Made by a program: the position numbers and the translations under genes. The notes beneath the pieces were generated by a model. The model ran no database searches and was not told where the DNA came from. It saw only the letters and a program-made list of their open reading frames with translations. From an uncultured Enterobacterales bacterium (GTDB lineage Bacteria; Pseudomonadota; Gammaproteobacteria; Enterobacterales; Enterobacteriaceae), in NCBI GenBank assembly GCA_946478305.1, contig CAMLBO010000007.1:28069-92068 (forward strand): a stretch of DNA of 64,000 nt, written 5' to 3'. Below, piece by piece: positions 27,038 to 37,588 of the stretch. Positions within the stretch are counted from its first letter, which is position 1. Each line of letters starts with the position of its first letter.

Positions 27038-28354
27038 ATGCTTAAGCACGCTGTTACAAAAACGACACTTTGCATCGCACTGGCATTCGCGTTCAGCACC
27101 CAGGCGATGGCGGTTACGGAAATTCCTTTCTGGCACTCAATGGATGGTGAATTGGGTAAAGAGGTGAATTCTCTGGCCGACCGTTTCAACCAGACCCACC
27201 CGGACGTCAAAATCGTGCCGGTATTCAAGGGTAAGTATGACGAAAGCTTGGCAGCAGGTATCGCCGCGTACCGCACTGGCAAGGCTCCGGCTATTTTGCA
27301 GGTGTATGAAGTGGGCACTGCGACCATGATGGCCAGCAAGGCGATCAAACCGGTTTATGAAGTGTTCGCTGATGCGGGCATCAAAGAAGACGTTTCCCAG
27401 TTCGTACCGACGGTTTCTGGTTACTACTCCGACTCCAAAGGTCGTCTGCTTTCACAGCCGTTCAACAGCTCCACGCCGGTGCTGTACTACAACAAAGATG
27501 CCTTTAAGAAAGCGGGTCTGAACCCGGATCAGCCGCCGAAAACCTGGCAGGATATGGCGGCCTATACGGAGAAGCTGCGTGAGTCTGGCATGAAGTGTGG
27601 CTACGCCAGCGGTTGGCAGGGTTGGATCCAGATTGAGAACTTCAGTGCCTGGCATGGTTTGCCAATCGCGACCAAAAATAACGGCTTCGACGGTACTGAT
27701 GCGGTGCTGGTATTCAACAAACCAGAGCAGGTCAAGCACATCCAGATGCTGGAAGACATGAACAAGAAAGGTGACTTCACCTATCTGGGCCGTAAAGACG
27801 AGTCTACCGCCAAGTTCTACAACGGTGACTGCGCAATGACCACAGCGTCTTCAGGTTCACTGGCTGATATCCGCCAGTATGCCAAATTCAACTACGGCGT
27901 AGGCATGATGCCTTACGACGCGGACGTGAAGGGTGCACCACAAAACGCCATCATCGGCGGTGCGAGCCTGTGGGTGATGAACGGTAAAGACAAAGAGACG
28001 TACAAAGGCGTGGCCGAATTCCTGCAATTCCTGACAACACCGGCCATCGCTGCTGAATGGCACCAGAAAACCGGTTATCTGCCGGTCACGACGGCCGCCT
28101 ATGAGCTGACCAAACAGCAGGGTTTCTATGAGAAGAACCCGGGTTCAGATGTGGCAACACGCCAGATGCTGAACAAGCCACCGTTACCGTTCACCAAAGG
28201 CCTGCGTCTGGGCAACATGCCACAGATTCGTACCATCGTGGATGAAGAGTTGGAAAGCGTGTGGAGCGGTAAGAAAACGGCTCAGCAGGCACTGGACTCT
28301 GCGGTAGAGCGTGGGAACCTGTTATTGCGTCGCTTCGAAGCTTCCACTAAGTAA
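27038..28354 (+). CDS. ugpB: sn-Glycerol-3-phosphate periplasmic binding protein
   Basis: 438-residue periplasmic binding protein, same length as E. coli UgpB. The signal peptide ([17 protein letters not shown]) is followed by [21 protein letters not shown], the conserved mature start. Residues DKFNQ-like [40 protein letters not shown] and [12 protein letters not shown] are typical. It binds glycerol-3-phosphate and glycerophosphodiesters. CAGGAGAC precedes ATG 27038. A PhoB cluster lies upstream and a large palindrome separates it from ugpA. Confidence 0.96.
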   Translation: MLKHAVTKTTLCIALAFAFSTQAMAVTEIPFWHSMDGELGKEVNSLADRFNQTHPDVKIVPVFKGKYDESLAAGIAAYRTGKAPAILQVYEVGTATMMASKAIKPVYEVFADAGIKEDVSQFVPTVSGYYSDSKGRLLSQPFNSSTPVLYYNKDAFKKAGLNPDQPPKTWQDMAAYTEKLRESGMKCGYASGWQGWIQIENFSAWHGLPIATKNNGFDGTDAVLVFNKPEQVKHIQMLEDMNKKGDFTYLGRKDESTAKFYNGDCAMTTASSGSLADIRQYAKFNYGVGMMPYDADVKGAPQNAIIGGASLWVMNGKDKETYKGVAEFLQFLTTPAIAAEWHQKTGYLPVTTAAYELTKQQGFYEKNPGSDVATRQMLNKPPLPFTKGLRLGNMPQIRTIVDEELESVWSGKKTAQQALDSAVERGNLLLRRFEASTK

Positions 28355-28365
28355 CTATCGGCTAC

Positions 28366-28460
28366 TGCGCTTCGCCAGTCTGGGATTGGGCAGTACTCGC
28401 ACAAAGGCTGTAGCCTTTGTGCGAGCGCTGTCCGCACCCAGTCTGGCTTTGCTCGCTACG
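28366..28460. repeat. Long imperfect palindrome between ugpB and ugpA
   Basis: The core is a perfect 14-bp inverted repeat, CTCGCACAAAGGCT (28395-28408) and AGCCTTTGTGCGAG (28411-28424), around GT. Outer arms CAGTCTGGGATTGGGCAG and CTGTCCGCACCCAGTCTG extend it with mismatches to about 95 nt. It lies between the abundant binding protein and its permeases, where hairpins commonly protect the upstream message. Confidence 0.8.
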
Positions 28461-28525
28461 CCTCGTACCGAGTTGCCTTTCTTCGATTCTATCTCTTGTC
28501 TTTTCGCTTTAACGAGTAACCCATT

Positions 28526-29413
28526 ATGAGTTCACACCGCCCCGGTTTTGGTTGTAGCTGGCTTCCCTATGCATTAGTCCTGCCGCAACTGCTGATCACG
28601 GCAATTTTCTTTTTATGGCCCGCCGGTCAGGCGCTGTGGTATTCGGTCCAGACGCTTGATCCCTTCGGTTTGTCGAGCCAGTTCGTGGGCCTGAGTAACT
28701 TCGAGCAGCTGTTCCAGGACCCGTATTACCTTGAATCTTTCTACACCACCCTGAAATTCAGTTTCCTGGTGGCGTTTATCGGTCTTGCCGTTTCCCTGTT
28801 TTTTGCCGCGTTGGTGGACCACGTGGTACGCGCCAGCCGACTTTACCAGACACTGATGATCCTGCCGTACGCCGTGGCTCCTGCGGTCGCCGCCGTACTG
28901 TGGATGTTTTTGTTCAGCCCCGGTTTGGGCCTTATTACCCATTTCCTCGGTTCGATTGGCTACAACTGGAACCACGCGCAGAACAGCGGACAGGCGATGT
29001 TCCTGGTGGTGCTGGCGTCGGTGTGGAAACAGGTCAGCTACAACTTTCTGTTCTTTCTGGCGGCGTTGCAGTCCATACCTAAATCACTGGTGGAAGCTGC
29101 GGCCATTGACGGCGCAGGCCCGGTGCGGCGCTTCTTCAACCTGGTGCTGCCGCTGATTTCGCCGGTCAGTTTCTTCCTGCTGGTGGTCAATCTGGTGTAC
29201 GCCTTCTTCGACACCTTCCCGGTGATCGATGCCGCGACCGGTGGCGGTCCGGTTCAGGCCACCACCACGCTGATTTATAAAGTCTATCGCGAAGGCTTCG
29301 CCGGTCTGGATCTCTCCAGCTCAGCCGCGCAGTCGGTGGTCCTGATGGTGCTGGTATGTGGCCTGACGTTTATTCAGTTCCGTTTCGTCGAACGTAAGGT
29401 GCGTTACCAATGA
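28526..29413 (+). CDS. ugpA: sn-Glycerol-3-phosphate ABC permease UgpA
   Basis: 295-residue permease (E. coli UgpA 295 aa) with six membrane helices. The MalF-like coupling motif is [56 protein letters not shown] near the N-terminus matches the family. ATG 28526 gives [21 protein letters not shown], aligning with E. coli; only a weak AACGAG ribosome site precedes it. Its stop overlaps ugpE by 4 nt (ATGA). Confidence 0.96.
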   Translation: MSSHRPGFGCSWLPYALVLPQLLITAIFFLWPAGQALWYSVQTLDPFGLSSQFVGLSNFEQLFQDPYYLESFYTTLKFSFLVAFIGLAVSLFFAALVDHVVRASRLYQTLMILPYAVAPAVAAVLWMFLFSPGLGLITHFLGSIGYNWNHAQNSGQAMFLVVLASVWKQVSYNFLFFLAALQSIPKSLVEAAAIDGAGPVRRFFNLVLPLISPVSFFLLVVNLVYAFFDTFPVIDAATGGGPVQATTTLIYKVYREGFAGLDLSSSAAQSVVLMVLVCGLTFIQFRFVERKVRYQ

Positions 29414-30255
29414 TTGAGAACCGCAGAGGGCTGGATATTTTCAGCCACATCATGCTGATCCTCGGCGTGCTGGTGATCCTGTTTCCGCTGTATGTGGCCT
29501 TTGTCGCCGCCACGCTGGATAACAAGCAGATTTACGAAGTGCCGATGAGCCTGATCCCGGGCACCCACCTGTGGGATAACATTCGCGCCATCTGGACACA
29601 GGGCGTGGGTGATAGCAGCCCGGCGTTTGGCCGCATGCTGATCAACAGCTTTATCATGGCGATAGTGATCACTATCGGGAAGATTTCGGTATCGATGCTC
29701 TCGGCGTACGCCATCGTCTATTTCCGCTTTCCGCTGCGTAACCTGTTCTTCTGGCTGATTTTCCTTACGCTGATGCTGCCAGTGGAAGTGCGTATTTTCC
29801 CAACCATTCAGGTGATTGCCAATCTGAATATGCTCGACAGCTACACCGGTCTCACGCTGCCGCTGATGGCTTCGGCCACCGCCACGTTCCTGTTCCGCCA
29901 GTTCTTTATGACTCTGCCGGATGAGCTGCTGGAAGCGGCGCGCATCGACGGGGCGGGCCCTATGCGCTTTTTCTGGGACATCGTGCTGCCGCTGTCGAAA
30001 ACTAATCTGGCGGCGCTGTTTGTCATCACCTTTATCTACGGCTGGAACCAGTACCTGTGGCCGATTCTGATCACCAGCGATGCCTCTATGGGCACGGCGG
30101 TGGCGGGAATCAAAAGCATGATCTCTTCCGGTGACGGTTCTACCCAGTGGAATCAGGTAATGGCAGCGATGATTTTGACTTTATTGCCCCCGCTTGCGGT
30201 GGTGCTCCTGATGCAGCGCTGGTTTGTGCGCGGTCTGGTAGACAGTGAGAAGTAA
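29410..30255 (+). CDS. ugpE: sn-Glycerol-3-phosphate ABC permease UgpE
   Basis: 281-residue permease, the length of E. coli UgpE. The MalG-like coupling motif is [64 protein letters not shown] is a characteristic stretch. It forms the membrane channel with UgpA. The start overlaps the ugpA stop; ugpC begins 6 nt after its stop. Confidence 0.96.
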   Translation: MIENRRGLDIFSHIMLILGVLVILFPLYVAFVAATLDNKQIYEVPMSLIPGTHLWDNIRAIWTQGVGDSSPAFGRMLINSFIMAIVITIGKISVSMLSAYAIVYFRFPLRNLFFWLIFLTLMLPVEVRIFPTIQVIANLNMLDSYTGLTLPLMASATATFLFRQFFMTLPDELLEAARIDGAGPMRFFWDIVLPLSKTNLAALFVITFIYGWNQYLWPILITSDASMGTAVAGIKSMISSGDGSTQWNQVMAAMILTLLPPLAVVLLMQRWFVRGLVDSEK

Positions 30256-30261
30256 TGCGAA

Positions 30262-31335
30262 ATGGCTAATTTAAAATTACAGGCAGTGACCAAATCCTAC
30301 GACGGCAAAAATCAGATCATCCAGAGCATTGATCTGGACGTTGCGGACGGTGAATTTATTGTGATGGTCGGCCCGTCGGGCTGCGGCAAGTCTACGCTTC
30401 TACGCATGGTAGCGGGGCTGGAGCGCACGACCAGCGGCGATATTTACATTAATGACCAGCGCGTCACCGAGATGGAACCCAAAGATCGTGGCATCGCCAT
30501 GGTCTTTCAGAACTATGCGCTCTATCCGCACATGAGCGTGTTTGACAACATGGCCTATGGCCTGAAAATCCGCGGTTTCGGCAAGACGCAGATCCACGCC
30601 CGTGTCGAAGAGGCGGCGCGTATTCTTGAACTTGGCCCGCTGCTCAAACGCAAACCGCGCGAGCTGTCCGGCGGCCAGCGGCAGCGCGTCGCCATGGGCC
30701 GCGCTATTGTGTGCGAACCGGCGGTATTCCTGTTCGATGAACCGCTGTCGAACCTGGATGCCAAGCTGCGCGTGCAGATGCGCCTCGAGCTGCAACAATT
30801 GCACCGCCGCCTGCGCACCACCAGTTTGTATGTGACGCACGATCAGGTCGAAGCCATGACGCTGGCCGAGCGGGTGATCGTAATGAATAAAGGCGTTGCC
30901 GAGCAGATAGGCACGCCGTCTGAAGTTTACCGCCGTCCGGCCACGTTGTTTGTCGCGAGCTTTATTGGCTCACCGGCCATGAACCTGTTGCCTGGCACGC
31001 TTGCCAGCGATGGCACGTCGCTGGTGATGGAGGGCGGCTTCGAGCTGCCGCTCAGTAAACCGCGCCCGGAGTGGGGCGGGCGTGAGCTCACCGTCGGCAT
31101 CCGGCCGGAACATATTCAGCTGTCTGAAGACCGGGACACCGGCATTCCTCTGAATCTCACCACCCTGGAACTGCTCGGTGCCGATAACCTGGCGCACGGC
31201 AAGTGGGCGGGCAGCGGCGTGGTGGTGCGGCTCAATCACGAAGTTTGCCCGGAGCCGGGCACACAGTTACGTTTGGTTTTGCCGACGAACGCGCTACACT
31301 TTTTCGATTCACACAGCGGATCACGAATGGAGTAA
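30262..31335 (+). CDS. ugpC: sn-Glycerol-3-phosphate ABC ATPase UgpC
   Basis: 357-residue ABC ATPase of the MalK/UgpC family. Walker A is GPSGCGKST near residue 37, the signature LSGGQRQRVAMGRAIV, Walker B VFLFDEPLSNLDAKLR, and the switch His in YVTHDQVEAMTLAERV. The C-terminal TOBE regulatory domain follows from about residue 235 (IGIRPEHI-like VGIRPEHIQLSEDRDTG). E. coli UgpC has 356 residues. The gene ends 3 nt before ugpQ. Confidence 0.96.
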   Translation: MANLKLQAVTKSYDGKNQIIQSIDLDVADGEFIVMVGPSGCGKSTLLRMVAGLERTTSGDIYINDQRVTEMEPKDRGIAMVFQNYALYPHMSVFDNMAYGLKIRGFGKTQIHARVEEAARILELGPLLKRKPRELSGGQRQRVAMGRAIVCEPAVFLFDEPLSNLDAKLRVQMRLELQQLHRRLRTTSLYVTHDQVEAMTLAERVIVMNKGVAEQIGTPSEVYRRPATLFVASFIGSPAMNLLPGTLASDGTSLVMEGGFELPLSKPRPEWGGRELTVGIRPEHIQLSEDRDTGIPLNLTTLELLGADNLAHGKWAGSGVVVRLNHEVCPEPGTQLRLVLPTNALHFFDSHSGSRME

Positions 31336-31338
31336 AAC

Positions 31339-32079
31339 ATGTCAGTCTGGCCTTATCCACGGATTGTGGCGCATCGCGGGGGCGGTTCGCTGGCCCCGGA
31401 AAACACCCTTGCCGCCATCGATATGGGCGCGAAATACGGCCATACCATGATTGAGTTCGATGCCAAACTGGCGCAGGACGGCGAAATTTTCCTGTTGCAT
31501 GACGACACGCTGAACCGTACCAGCAATGGCTGGGGCGTGGCGGGTGAGCTGAGCTGGAACAAATTGCACGAACTGGATGCCGGCGGCTGGTACAGCGCGG
31601 CCTTCAAAGGCGAAAAACTGCCGACATTGGCACAGGTGGCAGAACGCTGTGCGCAGCACAACATGATGGCGAACATCGAAATCAAACCGACCACTGGCAC
31701 CGACACGCAAACCGGCACTCAGGTGGCGCTGGCAGCGCGTGAGTTGTGGAAAGACCTGGCCGTGCCGCCGTTGCTCTCTTCGTTCGAGTTTGACGCGCTG
31801 GTCGCCGCTAAAAAGGCGGTGCCAGAGTTGCCGCGCGGGTTGCTGATGGATGCATGGCGTGACGACTGGAAAACCCTGACCGACGAGCTGGATTGTGTAT
31901 CGCTGCACCTTAACCACAAAGTGCTGACCGCAGAAAGGGTCAAAGAGATCAAAGACGCGGGCCTGCACATATTGGTTTATACGGTGAATAAACCCGAACG
32001 CGCCCGCGAGTTGCTGGGCTGGGGCGTGGATTGCATCTGTACGGACAAGATTGATGTGATTGGGCCGGATTTCGTCTGA
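31339..32079 (+). CDS. ugpQ: Cytoplasmic glycerophosphodiester phosphodiesterase UgpQ
   Basis: 246-residue cytoplasmic GDPD (E. coli UgpQ 247 aa), without signal peptide. The active-site motif [19 protein letters not shown] near residue 11 and [25 protein letters not shown] supply the two catalytic His and metal-binding Glu/Asp. It cleaves glycerophosphodiesters imported by UgpBAEC. This is the cytoplasmic counterpart of GlpQ, also encoded in this window. It is the last gene of the ugp operon. Confidence 0.95.
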   Translation: MSVWPYPRIVAHRGGGSLAPENTLAAIDMGAKYGHTMIEFDAKLAQDGEIFLLHDDTLNRTSNGWGVAGELSWNKLHELDAGGWYSAAFKGEKLPTLAQVAERCAQHNMMANIEIKPTTGTDTQTGTQVALAARELWKDLAVPPLLSSFEFDALVAAKKAVPELPRGLLMDAWRDDWKTLTDELDCVSLHLNHKVLTAERVKEIKDAGLHILVYTVNKPERARELLGWGVDCICTDKIDVIGPDFV

Positions 32080-32084
32080 TATTG

Positions 32085-32119
32085 ACCTCCCCTTACAGGC
32101 GTCATTTATAAGGGGAGGT
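32085..32119. terminator. Hairpin between ugpQ and yhhA
   Basis: ACCTCCCCTTA pairs perfectly with TAAGGGGAGGT over an 11-bp stem with a 13-nt loop. It lies between convergent stop codons. U-tracts are absent, so the terminator assignment rests on position. Confidence 0.6.
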
Positions 32120-32134
32120 TAAGAGCCCGCACTG

Positions 32135-32449
32135 TCAGGGCGTCTGATTTAAATTTTGCTGTAGCTGCTGATTGTTCTGGTTTAACTGCTGAGTTTGCAG
32201 ACGCTGTTGATCGTTTTGAATCTGCGAACGCAGCTTAAGCTGTTGCTGCTGCTGGCTGTTATTGATGCCTTGTTGCAGCTGGCGTTGCTGCATCTGTGAG
32301 TTAGTCTGCTGCTGTTGCTGCATCCTTTGTTGAGAGGGATTCGTTAACAGCTGCTGCTCACGATCGGGTGGCGGGATAGTATTAGCTGATGCAACCTGGG
32401 CTGCAAAAATCAGCGAAAATGCGGTTAAGAATCCATAAGAACGTTTCAT
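32135..32449 (-). CDS. yhhA: Gln-rich exported protein YhhA (DUF2756)
   Basis: 104 residues with a signal peptide (MKRSYGFLTAFSLIFAAQVASA). About 40% of the mature chain is Gln (33 of 82), with runs of five and many Asn, giving a likely extended or coiled-coil periplasmic protein. It resembles E. coli YhhA (DUF2756), also Gln-rich and also directly downstream of ugpQ, but is shorter (E. coli about 146 aa). The function is unknown. GGAGGATCACCT precedes ATG 32449. Confidence 0.82.
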   Translation of the reverse strand: MKRSYGFLTAFSLIFAAQVASANTIPPPDREQQLLTNPSQQRMQQQQQTNSQMQQRQLQQGINNSQQQQQLKLRSQIQNDQQRLQTQQLNQNNQQLQQNLNQTP

Positions 32450-32648
32450 CAGGTGATCCTCCTTTCAGTCATCCTTTCAGTCTACGTCATAGAACACGAC
32501 GGCGTCGTCCCAAGCAGCACGGAACGCTTAAAGCGTGTGCTGGCTCTCGTTTGCTCAAAAGTTGACCGCATGTAAACCATCTTTGGCAATCGCCCCTTTC
32601 CAACTTCCGTTACAATCAGCCATCTTCCTCATTTTCGGACTGAACTTC

Positions 32649-33548
32649 GTGCCGTTACTTATTATTACCACTATTTTGTGGGCCTTTTCGTTTAGCCTGA
32701 TTGGCGTCTACCTGGCTGGTCAGGTTGACAGCGTTTTTTCCGTGCTGGTGCGCCTGGGGCTGGCGGCGTTGGTGTTTCTGCCGTTCTTGCGGTGGAAAGG
32801 CTATCCGCTGAAAACCCTGCTGATGTATATGGCGGTGGGCGCGATGCAGCTTGGCATCATGTATCTCATTAGCTTTGAAGCTTATCTCTACCTGACGGTG
32901 CCGGAATTCCTGCTGTTTACCGTGATGACGCCGCTGTATGTCACGCTGATTTATGACCTGATCAGCGGCCAGAAAATCCGTAAAGGCTATGCGCTGAGCG
33001 CGCTGCTGGCAGTGGCCGGTGCGGCGATCATCCGCTACGACCATATCAGCGAGCACTTCATCATTGGGCTACTGCTGGTGCAGGCGGCAAATCTCTGTTT
33101 TGCACTCGGACAGGTGGGTTACAAACGCCTGATGGAAATTCATCCAATGCCGCAGCACACGGCGTTCTCATGGTTTTATATCGGTGCGCTGATGTGTGCC
33201 GTAGTGGCATGGTTCCTGTGGGGCAATCCGCAGAAGCTGCCAACTACCGGCCTGCAATGGGGCATTTTAGTCTGGCTGGGCGTGGGGGCGTCGGCGCTGG
33301 GCTATTTCATGTGGAACTACGGCGCGACGCAGGTAGACGCAGGAACGCTGGGCATCATGAACAATTTTCACGTCCCGGCCGGGCTGCTGGTTAACCTGGC
33401 AATCTGGCAACAGCAGCCACACTGGCCGAGCTTCATTGTGGGTGCGGCAGTGATAATGGCTTCACTGTGGGTACACCGGCGTTGGGTCTTTGCGCATCGC
33501 GAACAAACGGCAGATGGTCACACGCGTGCTGCCGGGTCGAACGAATAA
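32649..33548 (+). CDS. yigM: DMT-family biotin transporter YigM
   Basis: 299-residue membrane protein of the EamA/DMT family with ten predicted helices, the same length as E. coli YigM (BioP), a biotin importer. [44 protein letters not shown] and [22 protein letters not shown] are highly similar. The start is GTG 32649 (MPLLIITT), fixed by alignment; a longer frame from 32535 would add 38 non-homologous residues. The 3' end overlaps the end of metR by 116 nt on the opposite strand. Confidence 0.92.
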   Translation: MPLLIITTILWAFSFSLIGVYLAGQVDSVFSVLVRLGLAALVFLPFLRWKGYPLKTLLMYMAVGAMQLGIMYLISFEAYLYLTVPEFLLFTVMTPLYVTLIYDLISGQKIRKGYALSALLAVAGAAIIRYDHISEHFIIGLLLVQAANLCFALGQVGYKRLMEIHPMPQHTAFSWFYIGALMCAVVAWFLWGNPQKLPTTGLQWGILVWLGVGASALGYFMWNYGATQVDAGTLGIMNNFHVPAGLLVNLAIWQQQPHWPSFIVGAAVIMASLWVHRRWVFAHREQTADGHTRAAGSNE

Positions 33549-34389
33549 AGGCTTCCACCACCGGTTGACGCTGCTCGCCATCGCGCACGGCGGCGTACAA
33601 CCGGCTCCACAGCCCGTCACCCAGTGTTTTGGTGACTACCAAGCCCTGACGCTCAAAGCTCTCCACCACCCAGTGTGGCAGCGCCGCAATGCCCATCCGC
33701 GCAGACACCATCTGAATCAGCAGCAGCGTGTTATCGACGCTTTTCAGCGCTGGGCTGACACCAGCCGGTTGCAGGAAGTGCCGCCAGATATCCAGCCGCT
33801 GACGCTGAACCGGATAGATCATCAAAATTTCACTGCTTAGATCTTCCGGTGCGATCACCGCTTTGTTGGCCAGCGGGTGATCTGGCGCCAGTACCAGCCG
33901 TACTTCGAAATCAAACATCGGTGAATAGTGCAGTCCGCTGCGCGGCAGGATGTCCGATGTCAGTACGATATCCAGTTCACCCTGTTGCAGCGCAGGTTGC
34001 GGGTCAAAGGTGACGCCGGACTTGAAGTCCATCAGCACCTGCGGCCAGGTGATGCGGAAGTTATCCAGCGCCGGGGTTAGCCATTGAATACAGCTATGAC
34101 ATTCAATCGCGATGCGCAGTGAGGTCTGATGTGGTTCATTGCAGGCTTGCAGCGCCTGCTGAATTTGTGGCAGCACCTGCTCCGCCAGATTCAGCATGAT
34201 CTCACCCTGCGGGGTAAAGCGCAGCGGTTGGCTTTTACGCACAAACAACCGGAAACCCAGACGTTGCTCAAGGTCGCTGAATTGGTGCGACAGGGCGGAT
34301 TGCGTCTGGTGCAACTGCGAAGCAGCGGCGGCCAGCGATCCGGTGTTGCGTAGTGCCTGCAACGTCCTAAGGTGTTTCAGTTCGATCAT
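33433..34389 (-). CDS. metR: LysR-type regulator MetR
   Basis: 318-residue LysR-type regulator, close to E. coli MetR (317 aa). The N-terminal winged helix-turn-helix is [18 protein letters not shown] through [21 protein letters not shown]. The effector domain contains [18 protein letters not shown] and [23 protein letters not shown]. MetR uses homocysteine as co-effector and activates metE. It is divergent from metE over 103 nt, and its 3' end overlaps convergent yigM. Confidence 0.97.
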   Translation of the reverse strand: MIELKHLRTLQALRNTGSLAAAASQLHQTQSALSHQFSDLEQRLGFRLFVRKSQPLRFTPQGEIMLNLAEQVLPQIQQALQACNEPHQTSLRIAIECHSCIQWLTPALDNFRITWPQVLMDFKSGVTFDPQPALQQGELDIVLTSDILPRSGLHYSPMFDFEVRLVLAPDHPLANKAVIAPEDLSSEILMIYPVQRQRLDIWRHFLQPAGVSPALKSVDNTLLLIQMVSARMGIAALPHWVVESFERQGLVVTKTLGDGLWSRLYAAVRDGEQRQPVVEAFIRSTRQHACDHLPFVRDAQRPNAGVPTVKPLSLPHPQ

Positions 34390-34452
34390 GAGAGTCCTTC
34401 ACCGTGTCATGAATAATTTGCGCTTGTGGAATATACAGTACCTGCGGATTAT

Positions 34453-34476
34453 GGATGTGTAAACATCTGGACGGCT
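34453..34476 (+). promoter_or_regulatory. Tandem Met boxes (MetJ operator) before metE
   Basis: Three adjacent 8-mers, GGATGTGT, AAACATCT and GGACGGCT, match the AGACGTCT Met box at 5, 6 and 6 of 8 positions and lie 17-40 nt before the metE start. Tandem 8-bp boxes are how MetJ operators are built. No perfect MetR site (TGAA-N5-TTCA) is apparent. Confidence 0.62.
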
Positions 34477-34492
34477 AAACAGGAATTTAAAG

Positions 34493-36769
34493 ATGACGAT
34501 ATTGAATCATACCCTCGGTTTCCCACGTGTCGGTCTGCGCCGTGAACTGAAGAAAGCACAAGAAAGCTACTGGGCGGGTAACTCCTCTCAGGAAGCGTTG
34601 CTGGCAACGGGGCGTGAATTACGTGCCCGTCACTGGAAACAGCAACAGGAAGCTGGCGTGGATTTGGTGCCGGTCGGCGACTTCGCCTGGTACGATCACG
34701 TCCTGACCACCAGCCTGCTGCTTGGCAACGTGCCAGCCCGCCATCAGAATGCTGACGGTTCTGTCGATCTCGATACCCTGTTCCGTCTGGGACGCGGTCG
34801 TGCGCCAACCGGTAAACCGGCGGCAGCGGCTGAAATGACTAAATGGTTCAACACTAACTATCACTACATGGTGCCGGAGTTTGTGAAAGGTCAGCAGTTC
34901 AAACTGACCTGGACTCAACTGCTGGACGAAGTGGACGAAGCCTTGGCGCTCGGTCACAAAATCAAACCGGTTCTGCTTGGCCCGCTGACTTACCTGTGGC
35001 TGGGTAAAGTGAAGGGCGAGCAGTTTGACCGTCTGACGCTTATCAACGACATCTTGCCGGTTTACCAGCAGGTGCTGGCTGAACTGGCAAAACGCGGCAT
35101 TGAATGGGTGCAGATTGATGAACCGGCATTGGTGCTGGAACTGCCACAAGCGTGGCTGGATGCCTACCAACCGGCTTACGAGCAGTTGCAGGGCAAAACC
35201 AAACTGCTGTTGACCACCTATTTCGACAGCGTCGGTCATAACCTTGAGACTATCCGTCAACTGCCAGTACAGGGCCTGCACATTGATGCGGTTGCTGGTC
35301 GCGATGACCTGCAAACTGTGATTAACGCACTGCCACAAGCGTGGCTGATCTCTCTGGGCGTGATCAACGGCCGTAACGTCTGGCGGGCCGATCTCAGTGC
35401 CTGGTTTGAACGCCTCAAGCCACTGATTGAAGGTCGCAATGTCTGGATTGGCAGTTCCTGCTCGCTGCTGCACAGCCCGATCGATTTGAGCGTTGAAACG
35501 CGTCTTGATGAAGAAGTGAAAAGCTGGTTCGCCTTTGCCCTGCAAAAATGTGCAGAACTGGCCCTGCTGACCTCAGCGCTGAACAACCCGACGGCTGAAG
35601 CACAGCAGAAGCTGGCGCAATACAGCGCACCAATCCGTGCCCGCCGTGAATCGACCCGCGTGAATAACCCCGCAGTCGCTAAACGCGTCGCCGCGATAAC
35701 CGCAGCCGATATTGAACGTCCAAACGTTTACACCCAGCGTGCTGTGGCGCAGCGTGCCCGCTTTAATCTGCCTGCATGGCCGACAACAACGATCGGTTCA
35801 TTCCCGCAAACCACCGAAATCCGTGGTCTGCGTCTGGACTTCAAACAGGGCCGTCTGGACAACGCCAAATACCGCACCGGTATTAGCGAGCACATCAAGC
35901 AAGCCATCAAAGAGCAGGAACGTCTGGATATCGACGTACTGGTTCACGGCGAAGCAGAACGTAACGATATGGTCGAGTACTTCGGCGAACATCTGGACGG
36001 TTTTGTGTTTACACAAAATGGTTGGGTACAGAGCTACGGATCCCGCTGTGTCAAACCACCGATCATCATCGGCGACGTCAGCCGCCCTGAAGCCATCACC
36101 GTCGAGTGGGCTAAATATGCTCAGTCGCTGACCGAAAAACCGGTTAAAGGCATGCTCACCGGCCCGATCACTATCCTCTGCTGGTCCTTCCCGCGTGAAG
36201 ACGTCAGCCGCGAAACTATTGCTAAGCAGATCGGTCTGGCGTTGCGTGACGAAGTGGAAGATCTGGAAAAAGCCGGTATCGGTATCATCCAGATTGATGA
36301 ACCTGCACTGCGCGAAGGCCTGCCGCTGCGCCAGTCCGAGTGGAATACCTACCTGCGCTGGGCTGTTGATGCATTCAAACTGAATGCCGCGATTGCCAAA
36401 GATGACACGCAGATCCACACCCACATGTGTTACTGCGAATTCAATGACATTATGGATTCCATTGCCGCGCTGGATGCTGACGTGATCACTATAGAAACTT
36501 CGCGTTCTGATATGGACCTGATCGAAACCTTTAAAAAATTCGATTACCCAAATGAAATCGGGCCCGGCGTTTACGATATTCACTCACCTAACGTGCCAAG
36601 CGTTGAGTGGATTGAGAACCTGTTGCGTAAAGCCGCTGACAGCATTCCTGCAGAGCGTCTGTGGGTTAACCCGGACTGCGGCCTGAAAACCCGTGGCTGG
36701 CCGGAGACCCGCGAGTCGCTGGAAAACATGGTGAAAGCAGCGAAACGTCTGCGTGCTGAAAAACTCTGA
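34493..36769 (+). CDS. metE: Cobalamin-independent methionine synthase
   Basis: 758-residue methionine synthase (E. coli MetE 753 aa) that transfers methyl from 5-methyltetrahydropteroyl-triglutamate to homocysteine without B12. The N-terminal barrel begins [26 protein letters not shown]. The C-terminal barrel starts at [12 protein letters not shown] and carries the Zn ligands: His644 and Cys646 in [12 protein letters not shown], and Cys729 in [19 protein letters not shown] precedes ATG 34493. It is divergent from metR and followed by a terminator. Confidence 0.98.
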   Translation: MTILNHTLGFPRVGLRRELKKAQESYWAGNSSQEALLATGRELRARHWKQQQEAGVDLVPVGDFAWYDHVLTTSLLLGNVPARHQNADGSVDLDTLFRLGRGRAPTGKPAAAAEMTKWFNTNYHYMVPEFVKGQQFKLTWTQLLDEVDEALALGHKIKPVLLGPLTYLWLGKVKGEQFDRLTLINDILPVYQQVLAELAKRGIEWVQIDEPALVLELPQAWLDAYQPAYEQLQGKTKLLLTTYFDSVGHNLETIRQLPVQGLHIDAVAGRDDLQTVINALPQAWLISLGVINGRNVWRADLSAWFERLKPLIEGRNVWIGSSCSLLHSPIDLSVETRLDEEVKSWFAFALQKCAELALLTSALNNPTAEAQQKLAQYSAPIRARRESTRVNNPAVAKRVAAITAADIERPNVYTQRAVAQRARFNLPAWPTTTIGSFPQTTEIRGLRLDFKQGRLDNAKYRTGISEHIKQAIKEQERLDIDVLVHGEAERNDMVEYFGEHLDGFVFTQNGWVQSYGSRCVKPPIIIGDVSRPEAITVEWAKYAQSLTEKPVKGMLTGPITILCWSFPREDVSRETIAKQIGLALRDEVEDLEKAGIGIIQIDEPALREGLPLRQSEWNTYLRWAVDAFKLNAAIAKDDTQIHTHMCYCEFNDIMDSIAALDADVITIETSRSDMDLIETFKKFDYPNEIGPGVYDIHSPNVPSVEWIENLLRKAADSIPAERLWVNPDCGLKTRGWPETRESLENMVKAAKRLRAEKL

Positions 36770-36799
36770 CGCTGATTTTATGTTGTGATGCAGTTACCT

Positions 36800-36825
36800 G
36801 AAGGGCACTACGGTGCCCTTTTATT
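36800..36825 (+). terminator. Terminator of metE
   Basis: GAAGGGCAC-TAC-GGTGCCCTT followed by TTATTATTT. The end of the convergent lysozyme gene overlaps this hairpin. Confidence 0.8.
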
Positions 36826-37284
36826 ATTTGGAAATCCGTGACCGAGAAATAGCGCCCGTTCAGTTTTTCTGCGGCGGGTTAATCCTGGAACCACCACGCC
36901 AGCCGCTTTGTTCCAGCGTAAAAACTCATCGGCAGCGGGATGATAATGATGCTGGTTGAGCAGAATGCGCAGGTGAGAATGCCTGAGGCTGTTAACGCCA
37001 AGATTGAAAGTGAAGGATACCAGCGCATCAAACTGATCTTGCGTCAGCGGGACGCTGATCAGTAGTCGCACCCCTTTCTCGCTGATGCTGAGGTCGTGCT
37101 GCAGTAATTGCTGCGCTTTGGCCAGGGTAATGGCGCCGACAAACGTCTCATCGGGCAGGATCAGATGCCCATAACCGATAGTGGGTCTTCCGGCCGCATC
37201 CAAATAACGTCTCAGACGCAGCGATTCAAAGCTCTCGATCAGTGCCAGCCCTTCTGTACTTGTCGACAAAGGAGAATCACTCAT
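36808..37284 (-). CDS. Phage-type lysozyme (GH24), solitary
   Basis: 158-residue lysozyme of the T4/P21 endolysin family (glycoside hydrolase 24), which cleaves MurNAc-GlcNAc bonds. The E-8-D-5-T catalytic triad is intact: Glu20, Asp29 and Thr35 in FESLRLRRYLDAAGRPTIGYGH, spaced as in T4 lysozyme (11, 20, 26). The C-terminal SFTFNLGVNSLRHSHLRILLN and LRWNKAAGVVVPGLTRRRKTE are typical. There is no signal peptide or SAR helix and no holin, spanin or other phage gene nearby. I chose ATG 37284 behind GAGGTG; an in-frame start 36 nt upstream is weaker. The stop region overlaps the metE terminator. Confidence 0.88.
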   Translation of the reverse strand: MSDSPLSTSTEGLALIESFESLRLRRYLDAAGRPTIGYGHLILPDETFVGAITLAKAQQLLQHDLSISEKGVRLLISVPLTQDQFDALVSFTFNLGVNSLRHSHLRILLNQHHYHPAADEFLRWNKAAGVVVPGLTRRRKTERALFLGHGFPNNKRAP

Positions 37285-37588
37285 TTTTGGCACCTCGGTT
37301 GCGTTAGGTTTTGGTATCACCCATCAGATGAAAGTGTCTCATTGAGCCTATTTTTACAGGGGGGAAGTGTTCCTTCTGATAACCGGACTTCGTGGGCCAA
37401 AGACCCGAGGTTATGTGTAAAAGTCCGCCTCATTCGTATTTTGTAACGAGTTTCTCATTTGTTCCTGACAGGCGTGTGCGCTTGCCTGATCGGCTCTGCG
37501 CATGGCTTTTTCAGCCAATTATCCCAGATCCCGGCTTTTTGCCACTAGGCTTTAAATAGGCTTCACTGACGCAATCAAAGGAGAAAAT
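37285..37588. promoter_or_regulatory. Divergent gap between lysozyme and SDR genes, 304 nt
   Basis: A nested pair of inverted repeats is visible: CCGGACTT with AAGTCCG enclosing TGGG/CCCG arms, at about 37384-37428. AAAGGAG precedes the SDR start. No ORF or recognised operator is seen. Confidence 0.4.

Noticed and set aside
28366..28460. Possible CRISPR-like or transposon terminal repeats
   Set aside because: There is one palindrome only, no repeat-spacer series, no cas genes and no transposase.
30400..31968. Several long antisense frames opposite ugpC and ugpQ
   Set aside because: They are in the complementary frame of conserved ABC and GDPD genes and show no independent start signal or homology.
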